A DNA stretch of 64,000 bases from Bacteroidales bacterium (GCA_024709145.1 JANJXG010000133.1:1-64000); one strand, 5' to 3'; positions 42,213 through 51,368 are shown, numbered from the stretch's first letter. The notes: generated by a model not told the origin, from the sequence alone. Made by a program: numbers and translations.

Positions 42213-44036
42213 ATGGAAATTAACAGAACCTTCGACATTGTTGAAAAATTGATTGCCGAATATCCCAAAGAGGATGCCCTGGCAGTGAAAAGAAACGGCA
42301 GCTGGGAAAAGTTTTCCACTGTTGAATACCGCAGCATGACCGATCAATTTAGTTATGGTCTCATGGCAATGGGTGTGAAAAAAGGAGACAAGATTTTCAC
42401 CATTTCCAACAACCGGCCCGAATGGAATATGATTGACATGGGAATGAGTCAGGTTGGTGCCGTTCATGTACCTGTTTATCCCAACAACAGCGATGAAGAA
42501 TACCTGCACATTTTATCCCATTCCGATGCCAGATATGTAATTGTTTCGTCAGCTGTGTTTTTTGAAAAAATCAAACCCCTTGCCAGTCAGATTCCCACTG
42601 TTGAAAAGGTTTTCACGATCGATCAGGTGAGTGGAGCTCCCAACTGGAAAGAAATCCTTGAACTGGGCGCAGCCAACCTTCAGCCTGAGAAACTCAAAGA
42701 AATCAAAGACAGCATCAGTGCCGGCGACCTTGTTTCGATCATTTATACTTCGGGCACCACCGGTCGGTCCAAAGGCGTGATGTTGAGTCACAACAACTTC
42801 ATGGCCAATGTGAAAGCCAGTATTCATCTGCTGCCTGTTGACCATACCGGTCGTTTCTTAAGCTTTTTGCCCTTATGCCATGTATTTGAACGGATGGTTA
42901 ACTACCTGCTTCAGCTCCAGGGCGTTTCGGTTTATTATGCCGAAAGCACCGAAACAATTGGCGACAACCTCCGTGAAGTTAATCCCGATGGATTTGCGGC
43001 TGTTCCAAGGGTGATTGAGAAACTCTATGACAAATTAATTCTGAAAGGAAAAGAACTTACGGGGATTAAAAAAGGACTGTTTTTCTGGGCTGTTGGCCTG
43101 GCACTGAAGTATGAATTGAACGGTGAAAACGGCGCTATTTATGAAATGAAACGGAAAATTGCCGATAAACTTATCTTTAGCAAATGGCGGATAGCACTGG
43201 GGGGCAACGTAAAGGTTGTTATATCAGGTGGTGCTGCTTTACAGCCGAGACTTGCCCGGGTGTTCTGCTGCGCCGGCCTTCCGATTCAGGAAGGGTATGG
43301 CCTCACCGAAACCTCTCCTGTGATTGCTGTTAACCATGCTAACTGGCCAAATATGAGATTTGGTACTGTCGGTCCTGTGCTTGATAATGTGGAAGTTAAA
43401 ATTGCCGATGATGGCGAAATCCTCATGAAAGGTCCCAGCCTGATGATGGGTTATTACAAAGATCCCGAAAAAACTGCTGAAGTAATCGACAGCGATGGTT
43501 GGTTCCATACCGGTGATATTGGTGAACTGCAGGACCGAAACATCCTGAAAATCACCGACAGAAAGAAAGAAATTTTTAAACTTTCAACCGGAAAATATGT
43601 AGCCCCTCAGGTGATCGAAAATATTTTTAAGGAGTCTCCGTTTATCGAACAAATCATGGTTGTCGGTGCCGATGAAAAATTCACGGCGGCCATCATCTGT
43701 CCTTCTTTTCACTTCCTCAACGGCTGGGCATTTCTTCATCAGGTAAAATACCGCGACACCAAAGAATTGATTAAACACCCCAAAGTGATCGAACGATTCA
43801 GGCATGAGGTCGAAAACATCAATGCCCGCCTCAACCCACACGAACAAATTAAACAGTTTGAGCTCACATGTACCGAATGGACACCCGAAACCGGAGAGCT
43901 TTCCCCCACACTAAAGCTTCGGCGTAATGTGGTTAAAAACAAATACCGTGTCTTATTCGACCGGATTTACGGGTACACAGATGCTGACGGACATTTACAG
44001 GCTCCAAAAACAAATCCGGACTTTAAGGAGGATTAG
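42213..44036 (+). CDS. fadD: Long-chain acyl-CoA synthetase (AMP-forming)
   Basis: 607 residues, ANL superfamily. The P-loop-like motif IIYTSGTTGRSKGVMLSH lies near residue 180, then LPLCHVFERM, the acyl-binding GGAALQPRLARVF and the adenylate motif EGYGLTETSPVI (about 365), DGWFHTGDIGELQ and the hinge LKITDRKKEIFKLSTGKYVAPQVIEN. It activates fatty acids to acyl-CoA through an acyl-adenylate, feeding beta-oxidation or lipid synthesis. The length and ligase motifs match the FAA1/long-chain class common in Bacteroidota. Follows the hotdog protein gene. Confidence 0.95.
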   Translation: MEINRTFDIVEKLIAEYPKEDALAVKRNGSWEKFSTVEYRSMTDQFSYGLMAMGVKKGDKIFTISNNRPEWNMIDMGMSQVGAVHVPVYPNNSDEEYLHILSHSDARYVIVSSAVFFEKIKPLASQIPTVEKVFTIDQVSGAPNWKEILELGAANLQPEKLKEIKDSISAGDLVSIIYTSGTTGRSKGVMLSHNNFMANVKASIHLLPVDHTGRFLSFLPLCHVFERMVNYLLQLQGVSVYYAESTETIGDNLREVNPDGFAAVPRVIEKLYDKLILKGKELTGIKKGLFFWAVGLALKYELNGENGAIYEMKRKIADKLIFSKWRIALGGNVKVVISGGAALQPRLARVFCCAGLPIQEGYGLTETSPVIAVNHANWPNMRFGTVGPVLDNVEVKIADDGEILMKGPSLMMGYYKDPEKTAEVIDSDGWFHTGDIGELQDRNILKITDRKKEIFKLSTGKYVAPQVIENIFKESPFIEQIMVVGADEKFTAAIICPSFHFLNGWAFLHQVKYRDTKELIKHPKVIERFRHEVENINARLNPHEQIKQFELTCTEWTPETGELSPTLKLRRNVVKNKYRVLFDRIYGYTDADGHLQAPKTNPDFKED

Positions 44037-44134
44037 TTGTTGTCGAAAAAAGTGTTGATTTTGAATGGGTTATTGAACGAGCGATTTGTTTTTTGGCAAA
44101 AAGTTACGTTTACTGATACGCAAAACGATTGAAT

Positions 44135-45097
44135 ATGACATTATCAAACCGGATCACCAGACTTTTTGGTATCCGATATCCTGTGATTCAGGGAGGAATG
44201 GTATGGTGCAGTGGTTGGAAGCTGGCATCGGCAGTAAGCAATGCCGGCGGACTTGGACTTATTGGGGCAGGTTCGATGCGTCCGCAGGTGTTGCGTGAAC
44301 ACATCCAACAATGTAAATCTGCCACATCCAATCCTTTTGGCGTGAATATCCCCTTGCTGTATCCGGAGGTAGAAGAAATTGTGCAGATTTGCATACTGGA
44401 AAAAGTACCGGTAGTATTCACTTCAGCAGGTAGTCCGGCCAGGTTTACTACGCTGTTAAAATCAGCCGGAATTACAGTTGTTCATGTCGTAGCCAACATC
44501 AAATTTGCCCTCAAGGCAGAAGCTTCGGGCGTTGATGCCCTTGTGGCAGAAGGCTTTGAAGCAGGCGGTCACAATGGCTTCGAGGAAACCACCACCATGA
44601 CCCTCATTCCCTTGATCAGGCAGGCAAGTAAGTTGCCACTGATCGCTGCCGGTGGTATAGCAACCGGTAGCCAGCTGTTGGCTGCCCTGGCGCTTGGAGC
44701 CGAAGGTGTGCAAATTGGCTCACGTTTTGCCGTGAGTAATGAGTCTTCTGCCCACCCTTATTTCAAAGCCCGGGTGATAGCCGCCAGCGAAGGAGACACC
44801 TCCCTCAGCATGAAAAAACTTGTCCCCGTCAGGCTGCTGAAAAATGCTTTCGCTGAAAAAGTTAAAGAAGCTGAAGCCCGGGGAGCTGATGCTGAAGAGC
44901 TGAAAGATCTACTGGGAAAAGGCCGGGCAAAAAAAGGAATGTTTGAGGGGGATCTCGTTGAAGGTGAATTGGAAATCGGACAGGCAGCTGCCTTGATCCA
45001 ACGAATTGAAAGCGTGGAGGAAATATTTCACGACCTTTTGTCCGGTTTTGAGATGGCAAAAAAAAGCCTGGACAGCAACATTTCGTCTGATTATTAA
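44135..45097 (+). CDS. FabK/nitronate monooxygenase-family FMN oxidoreductase
   Basis: 320 residues from the ATG at 44135, the exact size of FabK-type enoyl-ACP reductases. It resembles FabK closely by eye: GIRYPVIQGGMVWCSGWKLASAVSNAGGLGLIGAG, FGVNIPLLYPEVEEIV, VAEGFEAGGHNGFEETTTMTLIPLI with the active His, LIAAGGIATGSQLLAALALGAEGVQIGSRFAVSNESSAHPYFK. FabK reduces trans-2-enoyl-ACP with NAD(P)H; nitronate monooxygenases share the fold. The setting among acyl-CoA genes makes an enoyl-thioester substrate plausible, but the catalytic role is not proven from sequence. Confidence 0.88.
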   Translation: MTLSNRITRLFGIRYPVIQGGMVWCSGWKLASAVSNAGGLGLIGAGSMRPQVLREHIQQCKSATSNPFGVNIPLLYPEVEEIVQICILEKVPVVFTSAGSPARFTTLLKSAGITVVHVVANIKFALKAEASGVDALVAEGFEAGGHNGFEETTTMTLIPLIRQASKLPLIAAGGIATGSQLLAALALGAEGVQIGSRFAVSNESSAHPYFKARVIAASEGDTSLSMKKLVPVRLLKNAFAEKVKEAEARGADAEELKDLLGKGRAKKGMFEGDLVEGELEIGQAAALIQRIESVEEIFHDLLSGFEMAKKSLDSNISSDY

Positions 45098-45109
45098 AAT
45101 TTAAAAATT

Positions 45110-45117
45110 TATTTTTG
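45110..45117 (+). promoter_or_regulatory. -7 element TATTTTTG for the acyl-CoA dehydrogenase gene
   Basis: Perfect TAnnTTTG in an AT-rich stretch 43 bp before the ATG at 45161; no spaced TTG seen. Confidence 0.45.
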
Positions 45118-45160
45118 TTCCTGTAAAAGATACAAGCCAAAATAGTTAATTCGATAAAGC

Positions 45161-46300
45161 ATGAATTTTGAATTCTCCGAAGAGCAACTGATGATTCAGC
45201 AGGCCGCCAGAGACTATGCCCAGCGTGAGCTCATAAAAGATGTTATCCAGCGTGACACAACTGCCACATTCCCCACCCATCACATCAAGGCATTGGCTGA
45301 GCTGGGTTTTATGGGTATGATGGTTAACCCCGCATGGGATGGTGGTGGCCTTGACACCGTGTCGTATGTACTGGCAATGGAAGAACTCAGCAAAGTGGAT
45401 GCCTCAGTGAGTGTGGTTGTTTCGGTGAACAATTCTCTCGTCTGCTACGGGCTTGATAAATATGCATCAGCTTCCCAAAAAGAAAAATACCTCAAACCGT
45501 TGGCAAGCGGTAAGAAAATTGGCGCTTTTCTGTTATCCGAACCCGAAGCAGGTTCTGATGCCACCAGTCAGCGAACGACCGCCGAAGACAAAGGAGATTA
45601 TTACCTGGTGAACGGGACCAAAAACTGGATTACCAATGCCAGCAGTGCCTCAACCTATATTCTAATCGCCCAGACCGATCCGTCGAAAAAACACAAAGGA
45701 ATCACAGCCTTTATTGTGGATAAAGACAGTCCCGGTATCAGCCTCGGGCCACATGAAGACAAGATGGGCATGCGCAGCAGTGATACCCATTCGGTGATGT
45801 TTAACGATGTGAAAGTACCCAAAGAAAACCGCATCGGCGAAGAGGGTTTTGGCTTTACTTTTGCCATGAAAGTGCTCGAAGGAGGCCGTATCGGCATCGC
45901 CTCCCAGGCGCTTGGGCTGGCAAGTGGTGCCCTTGAACGCGCTACTGCCTATGCCAAAGAGCGCAAAGCTTTTGGAACTGTCATTGCCAACCATCAGGCT
46001 ATCGCCTTCAAGCTGGCAGATATGGCAGTAAAAGTTGAAAATGCACGCAACCTCTGTCTCAAGGCAGCCTGGCTCAAAGATCAAGGGAAACCTTATGGCA
46101 TTGCCAGCGCCATGGCCAAGCAATATGCTGCCGACATCGCCATGGAAGTAACAACTGAAGCTGTTCAAATCCATGGTGGCTATGGTTATGTAAGAGAGTA
46201 CCATGTGGAGCGCATGATGCGTGAGGCCAAGCTCACCCAAATTTACGAAGGTACCAGCGAAGTGCAAAAAATCATCATTTCACGCGATCTGGTTAAATAA
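45161..46300 (+). CDS. Acyl-CoA dehydrogenase, short form (butyryl-CoA dehydrogenase-like)
   Basis: 379 residues, the normal size of short/branched-chain enzymes. N-terminal helical domain (EEQLMIQQAARDYAQREL), middle beta domain with LLSEPEAGSDATSQRT and NWITNASSA, C-terminal helical domain with GYGYVREYHVERMMREAKLTQIYEGTSEVQ, where the Glu of YEGTSE (about residue 367) is the catalytic base. It oxidises short acyl-CoA with FAD and donates electrons to the ETF encoded just downstream, a pairing common in butyrate and branched-chain pathways. No 3-hydroxybutyryl-CoA genes are beside it, so direction is undecided. Confidence 0.94.
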   Translation: MNFEFSEEQLMIQQAARDYAQRELIKDVIQRDTTATFPTHHIKALAELGFMGMMVNPAWDGGGLDTVSYVLAMEELSKVDASVSVVVSVNNSLVCYGLDKYASASQKEKYLKPLASGKKIGAFLLSEPEAGSDATSQRTTAEDKGDYYLVNGTKNWITNASSASTYILIAQTDPSKKHKGITAFIVDKDSPGISLGPHEDKMGMRSSDTHSVMFNDVKVPKENRIGEEGFGFTFAMKVLEGGRIGIASQALGLASGALERATAYAKERKAFGTVIANHQAIAFKLADMAVKVENARNLCLKAAWLKDQGKPYGIASAMAKQYAADIAMEVTTEAVQIHGGYGYVREYHVERMMREAKLTQIYEGTSEVQKIIISRDLVK

Positions 46301-46357
46301 TCTAACAATGACAGCTTTTCGCTGAAGAAAATGAAAACGCCTGCCTGAAAAGAATAT

Positions 46358-46365
46358 TAATTTTG
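46358..46365 (+). promoter_or_regulatory. -7 element TAATTTTG for etfB
   Basis: Perfect TAnnTTTG 31 bp before the ATG at 46397. It suggests etfBA can be transcribed apart from the dehydrogenase gene. Confidence 0.45.
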
Positions 46366-46396
46366 CAAGCTTTCAAGCGACTCAATTCTAACATCT

Positions 46397-47140
46397 ATGA
46401 AAATACTTGTATTGATCGGGAATGTTCCTGATACAACAACCAAAATCAAATTCAATGCCGATAAAACGGCCTTCGATGCTGCCGGTGTGCAGTGGATTAT
46501 CAATCCCTGGGATGAACTTGCCCTCACACGGGCAATGGAGCTGAAGGAGGCACCTGGCAGTAGCATCGAATCAATAACTGTTGCCAACGTTGGCCGTCAG
46601 GAAACAGAAGCCACCCTGCGCAAAGCCTTGGCAATTGGTGCCGACAAAGCCATTCGTGTTGATGCAGATGCTCAGGATGCATTTTATGTAGCCAATCAGC
46701 TGGCACAAATTGCCGGAGGTTTCGACCTGATTTTTGCAGGTGTAGAAGCTTCCGACTACAACGGTGCTGCGGTGGGAGGTATGCTGGCCGAATTGCTTGG
46801 TATTCAATCCGTTTCAGCTGTAAGCGGCTTGCTGGTGGAAGGAAATTCCATTAAAATAACCCGCGAAATCGAAGGTGGCAGTCAAACGGTTGGTGTTGTC
46901 ACTCCGGTAGTGGCCATCGTTCAGAAAGGAATTGCCAAAGAACCCCGTATTCCTGCAATGAGAGGTATCATGATGGCACGTTCAAAACCACTTGAGGTAG
47001 TGAACCCTGTAGCAACTGAAACCAGGGTCAGTTTCGTTTCATTTGATTTACCACCGGCAAAAGCAAACTGTAAAAAATTTACCGAAGAACAGGGTAAAGA
47101 GCTTATCAACGCATTACGCGAAGAAGCTAAAGTGTTGTAA
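46397..47140 (+). CDS. etfB: Electron transfer flavoprotein beta subunit
   Basis: 247 residues. ETF-beta signatures: LIGNVPDTTTKIKFNADKTAFD at the N-terminus, INPWDELALTRAMELKE, GADKAIRVDAD and GVEASDYNGAAVGGMLAELL. It binds AMP (or FAD in bifurcating types) and, with EtfA, accepts electrons from acyl-CoA dehydrogenases and passes them towards the quinone pool. Followed by etfA 38 bp later. Placement after the short acyl-CoA dehydrogenase links them functionally. Confidence 0.96.
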   Translation: MKILVLIGNVPDTTTKIKFNADKTAFDAAGVQWIINPWDELALTRAMELKEAPGSSIESITVANVGRQETEATLRKALAIGADKAIRVDADAQDAFYVANQLAQIAGGFDLIFAGVEASDYNGAAVGGMLAELLGIQSVSAVSGLLVEGNSIKITREIEGGSQTVGVVTPVVAIVQKGIAKEPRIPAMRGIMMARSKPLEVVNPVATETRVSFVSFDLPPAKANCKKFTEEQGKELINALREEAKVL

Positions 47141-47178
47141 TATAACAAAATAATACATAAAATTTAACATTGTACACT

Positions 47179-48147
47179 ATGTCAGTACTCATATATGTCG
47201 ATAATACCGATGGAAAATTCAAGAAGGCCGGCTTCGAGGCTGCTTCTTACGGAGCTGCGATTGCCCAACAGGCCGGAATGAAAGCTGTGGCAGTTTCGTT
47301 GGGTAAAGTGGATGCAGCCGAACTTCAAAAATTAGCAAATTACGGGATCAACAACGTGATGTCCTCCGCTGATGAGCGTTTTGCCAGTATGGACAATCAG
47401 GCAGCCGCCAAAGCCCTTGCGGTTGCAGCAATCCAATGTAATGCCGAAATTATTGTGCTGGCACACAATAACCTTGGTAAAGCCATCGCCCCGCGTCTTT
47501 CAGTTAAACTTCAGGCAGGTCTTGTTACAAATGTCACGGGATTGCCAACGAGCCTGAGCCCTTTTACTGTAAATAAAAATGTTTTCACAGGCAAAGCAGT
47601 TGGACATACAACCATTCACACACCGGTGAAAGTGCTCACTCTCTCCTACAACTCTTTTGGTTTGGTTGAAAAAACAACTGATTTGGTTGTTGAAAGTTTT
47701 GACACTGGTTTGGGACAAGCTGATTTTGGTCTCAACGTTGAGCAAACACAACAGGTTACGGGGAAAATTTTACTCAGTGAAGCTGAAATTGTGGTGGCTG
47801 GTGGCCGGGGGATGAAAGGCCCGGAAAACTGGAGCGGCATCGAAGAACTGGCTTCAGTGTTGGGTGCTGGTACTGCTTGCTCGCGGCCCGTCTCGGATGA
47901 AGGCTGGAGACCTCATGGTGAGCATGTTGGACAAACAGGCAAAATTATTGCGCCCAATCTTTACTTTGCCCTTGGTATTTCGGGTGCCATTCAGCATCTG
48001 GGTGGCGTGAGTGGATCAAAAGTGATCGTTGCTGTGAATAAAGATCCTGATGCACCTATTTTCGAAGCTGCTGACTATGGCATTGTAGGTGATGTAATGA
48101 AAGTGTTGCCACAATTTATCGAGGCAGCTAAAGAGCTGAAGGGCTGA
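47179..48147 (+). CDS. etfA: Electron transfer flavoprotein alpha subunit
   Basis: 322 residues from the ATG at 47179. N-terminal domain (VLIYVDNTDGKFKKAGFEAASYGA ... LVTNVTGLP) and the C-terminal FAD-binding domain with VAGGRGMKGPENW, GTACSRPVSDEGWRPHGEHVGQTGKIIAPNLYFALGISGAIQHLGG and the closing VAVNKDPDAPIFEAADYGIVGD. It holds the FAD that shuttles electrons from the acyl-CoA dehydrogenases of this region. A strong terminator follows 22 bp after the stop. Confidence 0.97.
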   Translation: MSVLIYVDNTDGKFKKAGFEAASYGAAIAQQAGMKAVAVSLGKVDAAELQKLANYGINNVMSSADERFASMDNQAAAKALAVAAIQCNAEIIVLAHNNLGKAIAPRLSVKLQAGLVTNVTGLPTSLSPFTVNKNVFTGKAVGHTTIHTPVKVLTLSYNSFGLVEKTTDLVVESFDTGLGQADFGLNVEQTQQVTGKILLSEAEIVVAGGRGMKGPENWSGIEELASVLGAGTACSRPVSDEGWRPHGEHVGQTGKIIAPNLYFALGISGAIQHLGGVSGSKVIVAVNKDPDAPIFEAADYGIVGDVMKVLPQFIEAAKELKG

Positions 48148-48168
48148 TCGTTTCAAAAAACTCAAATG

Positions 48169-48197
48169 ACAGGCCGGAAAAAACTTTTCCGGCCTGT
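48169..48197 (+). terminator. Terminator of etfBA
   Basis: ACAGGCCGGAAAA and TTTTCCGGCCTGT form a perfect 13-bp stem with a 3-nt loop, followed by GTGTTTATATTTA. Confidence 0.85.
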
Positions 48198-48264
48198 GTG
48201 TTTATATTTATCTGATAAGGTTTTCAATGAATAATCAATTTAATAAAAAGAATAAAAAATATTT

Positions 48265-48293
48265 TTGAATTCTGCGGAAAGCCAATATTTTTG
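48265..48293 (+). promoter_or_regulatory. Promoter of the small secreted protein gene (TTG-N18-TATTTTTG)
   Basis: TTG at 48265-48267, 18-nt spacer, TATTTTTG at 48286-48293; start expected near 48299, giving a short leader to the ATG at 48316. A second TATTTTTG at 48260-48267 overlaps the TTG. Confidence 0.6.
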
Positions 48294-48315
48294 CAAAACA
48301 TTTAAAATAATCAAT

Positions 48316-48783
48316 ATGAAAAAACTCGGTTTACTCACAATTCTTTTAATTGGATTCATGGCGGTTCAGGCTCAAAGTCCGATTGGTAAAGGTGGAAAAA
48401 ACATCAACCTTGGTACAGGATTTTCGTCCAATGGCCTTCCTGTTTACTTTGGGATGGATTTTGGAGTACATTCTGATATTACTGTTGGATTCAATGCCTC
48501 TTATCGTTTTAATAACAATGGCAAAGATCCGCTTGGGCTCTCAGCCAATGGGAATTATCACTTCAACACCATCCTTGATATTCCCCGGCAATGGGATTTG
48601 TATGCCGGTTTAAACCTTGGTTTTGTGACCTGGCTTGGCGATGGTGATGGTGATTATAGTCCGCTTGGCCTCGACCTGCAGATAGGTGGCCGCTATTACT
48701 GGAGCGATTGGGGTATCAATCTGGAGTTTGGTGGTGGAACAGGCTTTTCAGGCGGAAGAATCGGTCTTTCCAAAAAGCTTTAA
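48316..48783 (+). CDS. Small secreted protein, probably an eight-strand outer-membrane barrel
   Basis: 155 residues from the ATG at 48316, giving a clear signal peptide (MKKLGLLTILLIGFMAVQAQ). The mature ~135 residues are Gly- and aromatic-rich alternating strands (INLGTGFSSNGLPVYFGMDFGV, ITVGFNASYRFNNNGKD, WDLYAGLNLGFVTWLGDGDGDYSPLGLDLQIGGRYYWSDWGINLEFGGG), as in small OmpA/OmpW-like outer-membrane barrels. The end (GLSKKL) is unusual for a barrel, which normally ends in an aromatic residue. Unit with its own promoter and a bidirectional terminator. Function unknown. Confidence 0.8.
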   Translation: MKKLGLLTILLIGFMAVQAQSPIGKGGKNINLGTGFSSNGLPVYFGMDFGVHSDITVGFNASYRFNNNGKDPLGLSANGNYHFNTILDIPRQWDLYAGLNLGFVTWLGDGDGDYSPLGLDLQIGGRYYWSDWGINLEFGGGTGFSGGRIGLSKKL

Positions 48784-48833
48784 CAATTGCTAATTTGACC
48801 GGATTCAAATCCGGGTTTGTATCCTGTTAATCC

Positions 48834-48873
48834 AAACGAAAAAAGTCAGCATTTCAGCTGACTTTTTTCGTTT
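48834..48873. terminator. Strong bidirectional terminator
   Basis: AAACGAAAAAAGTCAGC (48834-48850) pairs perfectly with GCTGACTTTTTTCGTTT (48857-48873), a 17-bp stem with a 6-nt loop. It serves the plus-strand barrel gene and the minus-strand pheS. Confidence 0.9.
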
Positions 48874-48936
48874 AAACCATTATTTGATTTTTCAGTAATC
48901 CCCGACTGTAAAGGGCTGAATCAAACTTTTTGAGGG

Positions 48937-49953
48937 CTAGACAAGGCTTTCAAACTGTTTCAAAAAACGCAGGTCATTTTCAAAAAACAACCGAAGGTCG
49001 TTGATTTGGTATTTCATCATCGTGATGCGTTCAATTCCCATTCCAAAAGCATAGCCGCTGTAAACAGTACTATCGATTCCGCAGGCTTCCAGCACATTGG
49101 GATCAACCATTCCGCAACCCAAAATCTCAACCCATCCGCTGTATTTGCAGATGTTGCATCCTTTCCCGCCACAGATATTGCAGGAAACATCCATTTCGGC
49201 CGATGTTTCAGTAAAAGGAAAATAGGAAGGCCTGAACCGTATTTTTGTTTCCGGACCAAAGAACTCCCGGGCAAAAAAGTATAGAGTTTGTTTCAGATCG
49301 GCAAAAGAAACATCTTTATCGATGTATAGACCCTCAATCTGATGAAAGATGCAGTGAGCGCGGGCCGAGATGGCTTCGTTGCGGAATACCCTGCCGGGTG
49401 CGATAATACGAACCGGAAGTTTGCCCTGCTCCATCACCCGAACCTGAACACTGCTTGTGTGTGTGCGTAAGGCAATATCGGGGGATTTGCTGATAAAAAA
49501 AGTGTCCTGCATATCGCGTGCCGGATGCTCCTCGGGAAAATTCAGGGCTGTGAAATTGTGAAAATCATCTTCAATTTCCGGGCCTTCGGCAATTTTGAAT
49601 CCAAGCCGTTCAAAGATACTGTTAATATCTCTGCGAACCAATGAGATAGGATGCCTTCCTCCACTCGATTTTCCGGCGGGCAAACTGCTATCAATTTGAT
49701 CTTTGCTCTCTGTTTCATTGGAGAAACGGCTCAATTGTTCATCAAGCAGCTCCTGTGCCTTGTTCTTTAGCTCGTTGAGAAGCATTCCCATTTCTTTGCG
49801 ATCTTCGGGCAACACCTGTTTAAAGTCGTTAAACAAGCCTGGAATTACACCTTTTTTGCTCAGGTATTTCAATCGAAATGCTTCAATCTGATCTTTGCTT
49901 TCGGCCTGAAAAGATTGTACTTCGTTCAACAGCTCTGATATCTTGCTTTTCAT
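48937..49953 (-). CDS. pheS: Phenylalanyl-tRNA synthetase alpha subunit
   Basis: 338 residues, class II synthetase. N-terminal coiled-coil (about 1-90), then motif 2 region VFRNEAISARAHCIFHQIEG, FRPSYFPFTETSAEMDV and motif 3 as GYAFGMGIERITMMKY. A Cys-rich insert (CNICGGKGCNICKYSGW) is normal for many bacterial PheS. It charges tRNA-Phe together with PheT, which is not encoded in the window, so the subunit genes are split here. It starts 27 bp after the secreted cyclophilin stop on the same strand. Confidence 0.97.
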   Translation of the reverse strand: MKSKISELLNEVQSFQAESKDQIEAFRLKYLSKKGVIPGLFNDFKQVLPEDRKEMGMLLNELKNKAQELLDEQLSRFSNETESKDQIDSSLPAGKSSGGRHPISLVRRDINSIFERLGFKIAEGPEIEDDFHNFTALNFPEEHPARDMQDTFFISKSPDIALRTHTSSVQVRVMEQGKLPVRIIAPGRVFRNEAISARAHCIFHQIEGLYIDKDVSFADLKQTLYFFAREFFGPETKIRFRPSYFPFTETSAEMDVSCNICGGKGCNICKYSGWVEILGCGMVDPNVLEACGIDSTVYSGYAFGMGIERITMMKYQINDLRLFFENDLRFLKQFESLV

Positions 49954-49980
49954 GCAGTTAATTATTGAGTAATATCTGTT

Positions 49981-50607
49981 TTATTCCAGAATTTCAATTT
50001 TCATCGTCACTGCATTCACCGGTTTATCACCTTTGGCAGTTTGAACGGCAGCAATTTTGTCAATCACATCAAAGCCGTCGATAACTTCACCAAACACGGT
50101 GTAGGCACCATCGAGATGAGGCGTGCCACCCAGCGTTGCGTAGACTTTCTTTTGTTCGTCGGTATAATTCACACCTGAACGCTGAGCGGCAGCTCCAAAG
50201 GTTTGTTCGTTGAATTTCTGACCATGAACGATGTAAAACTGCGAACCTGAAGAACGACGTTCGGGATTAACCTGATCACCCATTCTGGCTGCTGCAAGTG
50301 CCCCTTTTTTATGATAATGCTGCGGACGAAACTCAGCCTCAACCGTATAACCCGGATCAGTGCGTCCATCTTTATTGCCTCCTCCCTGAATCATAAAATT
50401 GTTGATCACCCTGTGAAATGGTGAATCGTTGTACCAGCCTTGCTTCACCAATTTAATGAAATTGTCGCGATGTTTTGGTGTATCGTTGTAAAGTTTGGCC
50501 GTAATATTACCATAGCTGGTTTTTATCAGTACCAGTGTTTCTGCTTTGTTTTGAGCTGTTGCACTTAGCCCGATGCCAAGAATTAAGGCAAAAAGGATGG
50601 TTCTCAT
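49981..50607 (-). CDS. Secreted cyclophilin-type peptidyl-prolyl isomerase
   Basis: 208 residues from the ATG at 50607, which begins a signal peptide (MRTILFALILGIGLSATA, then QNKA); the open frame runs back to 50856, but that part overlaps tdk and is not coding. Cyclophilin motifs: GNITAKLYNDTPKHRDNFIKLVKQGWYNDSPFHRVINNFMIQGG (catalytic Arg in FHRV), GSQFYIVHGQ, and FGEVIDGFDVIDKI. It speeds cis-trans prolyl isomerisation of exported proteins in the periplasm. It lies between tdk and pheS on the same strand. Confidence 0.93.
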   Translation of the reverse strand: MRTILFALILGIGLSATAQNKAETLVLIKTSYGNITAKLYNDTPKHRDNFIKLVKQGWYNDSPFHRVINNFMIQGGGNKDGRTDPGYTVEAEFRPQHYHKKGALAAARMGDQVNPERRSSGSQFYIVHGQKFNEQTFGAAAQRSGVNYTDEQKKVYATLGGTPHLDGAYTVFGEVIDGFDVIDKIAAVQTAKGDKPVNAVTMKIEILE

Positions 50608-50698
50608 GATGTTAAATTTTAAATCAGGTGACAAAAGTAATAAAAAGCACCGTATTTGACGATCTTCCCACAACTGGAGGTAGTTCTGATCTGAGGTC

Positions 50699-51295
50699 TT
50701 ACCTTTTATTCGCTGCCATTGAGGCTCTTGCTGCGTTAAAACACACACGGCATAATGGTTCGTAACTTTCGGTTTCGCCGAGTAATACAAGTTTTTCGCC
50801 ATCAACAATGCGGTGTGACACGTGAGCAAGGTTACCGCATCGCATACAGATGGCATGCACTTTAGTTACATACTCGGCTATTGAAAGCAATTGTGGCATC
50901 GGGCCGAAAGGGTTGCCCAGAAAATCCATGTCGAGACCGGCAACAATCACGCGAACACCCTGATTGGCCAGTTGGGTGCAAACGGATGTGAGTTCGCTGT
51001 CGAAAAACTGGGCTTCGTCAATACCAATCACATCAAATTCGTTGGCATAAAAAAGAATCTGCGATGCACTTTCTACAGGAATAGACCGAATGGTGTTGGC
51101 ATTGTGCGACACAACATCTTCGTCACTGTAACGTTTGTCGATGTGTGGCTTGAAAATTTCGACCTTTTGCCGGGCAATGCGGGCGCGGTTCAGCCTGCGG
51201 ATCAGTTCTTCTGTCTTGCCTGAAAACATCGATCCGCAGATGACTTCAATCCAGCCTCCCCGGTTCTTGGTGTTGGTATCTTTTTCGAGAAACAT
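50699..51295 (-). CDS. tdk: Thymidine kinase
   Basis: 198 residues from the ATG at 51295 ([34 protein letters not shown]). The longer reading from 51352 is rejected because the -7 box at 51335-51342 lies inside it. P-loop [11 protein letters not shown], the DEAQFF motif that holds the catalytic Glu, [15 protein letters not shown] (lasso region precursor), and zinc Cys in CMRCGN and CRVCF. Phosphorylates thymidine for salvage. Divergent from the gene at 51369; likely promoter region shared. Confidence 0.97.
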   Translation of the reverse strand: MFLEKDTNTKNRGGWIEVICGSMFSGKTEELIRRLNRARIARQKVEIFKPHIDKRYSDEDVVSHNANTIRSIPVESASQILFYANEFDVIGIDEAQFFDSELTSVCTQLANQGVRVIVAGLDMDFLGNPFGPMPQLLSIAEYVTKVHAICMRCGNLAHVSHRIVDGEKLVLLGETESYEPLCRVCFNAARASMAANKR

Positions 51296-51334
51296 GCGCG
51301 CAGGTGTTGATGTTCTTGCTACTTTTACATGCGA

Positions 51335-51342
51335 CAAAAATA
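51335..51342 (-). promoter_or_regulatory. -7 element TATTTTTG for tdk
   Basis: Perfect TAnnTTTG on the minus strand 40 bp before the chosen tdk start, overlapping the upstream alternative start. No ideal TTG spacing. Confidence 0.5.
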
Positions 51343-51368
51343 AATATTCCATTCATTCAAATCATAAA

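Noticed and set aside
45662-46267. 201-codon ORF on the minus strand
   Set aside because: Antisense to the acyl-CoA dehydrogenase gene with intact catalytic motifs; low-complexity shadow composition.
50608-50856. N-terminal extension of the cyclophilin reading frame
   Set aside because: It overlaps tdk on the same strand in another frame and lies before a clear signal peptide starting at 50607.
51135-51368. N-terminal extension of the hypothetical protein at 51369
   Set aside because: Antisense to the conserved N-terminus of tdk and unlike the helical domain that follows the ATG at 51369.
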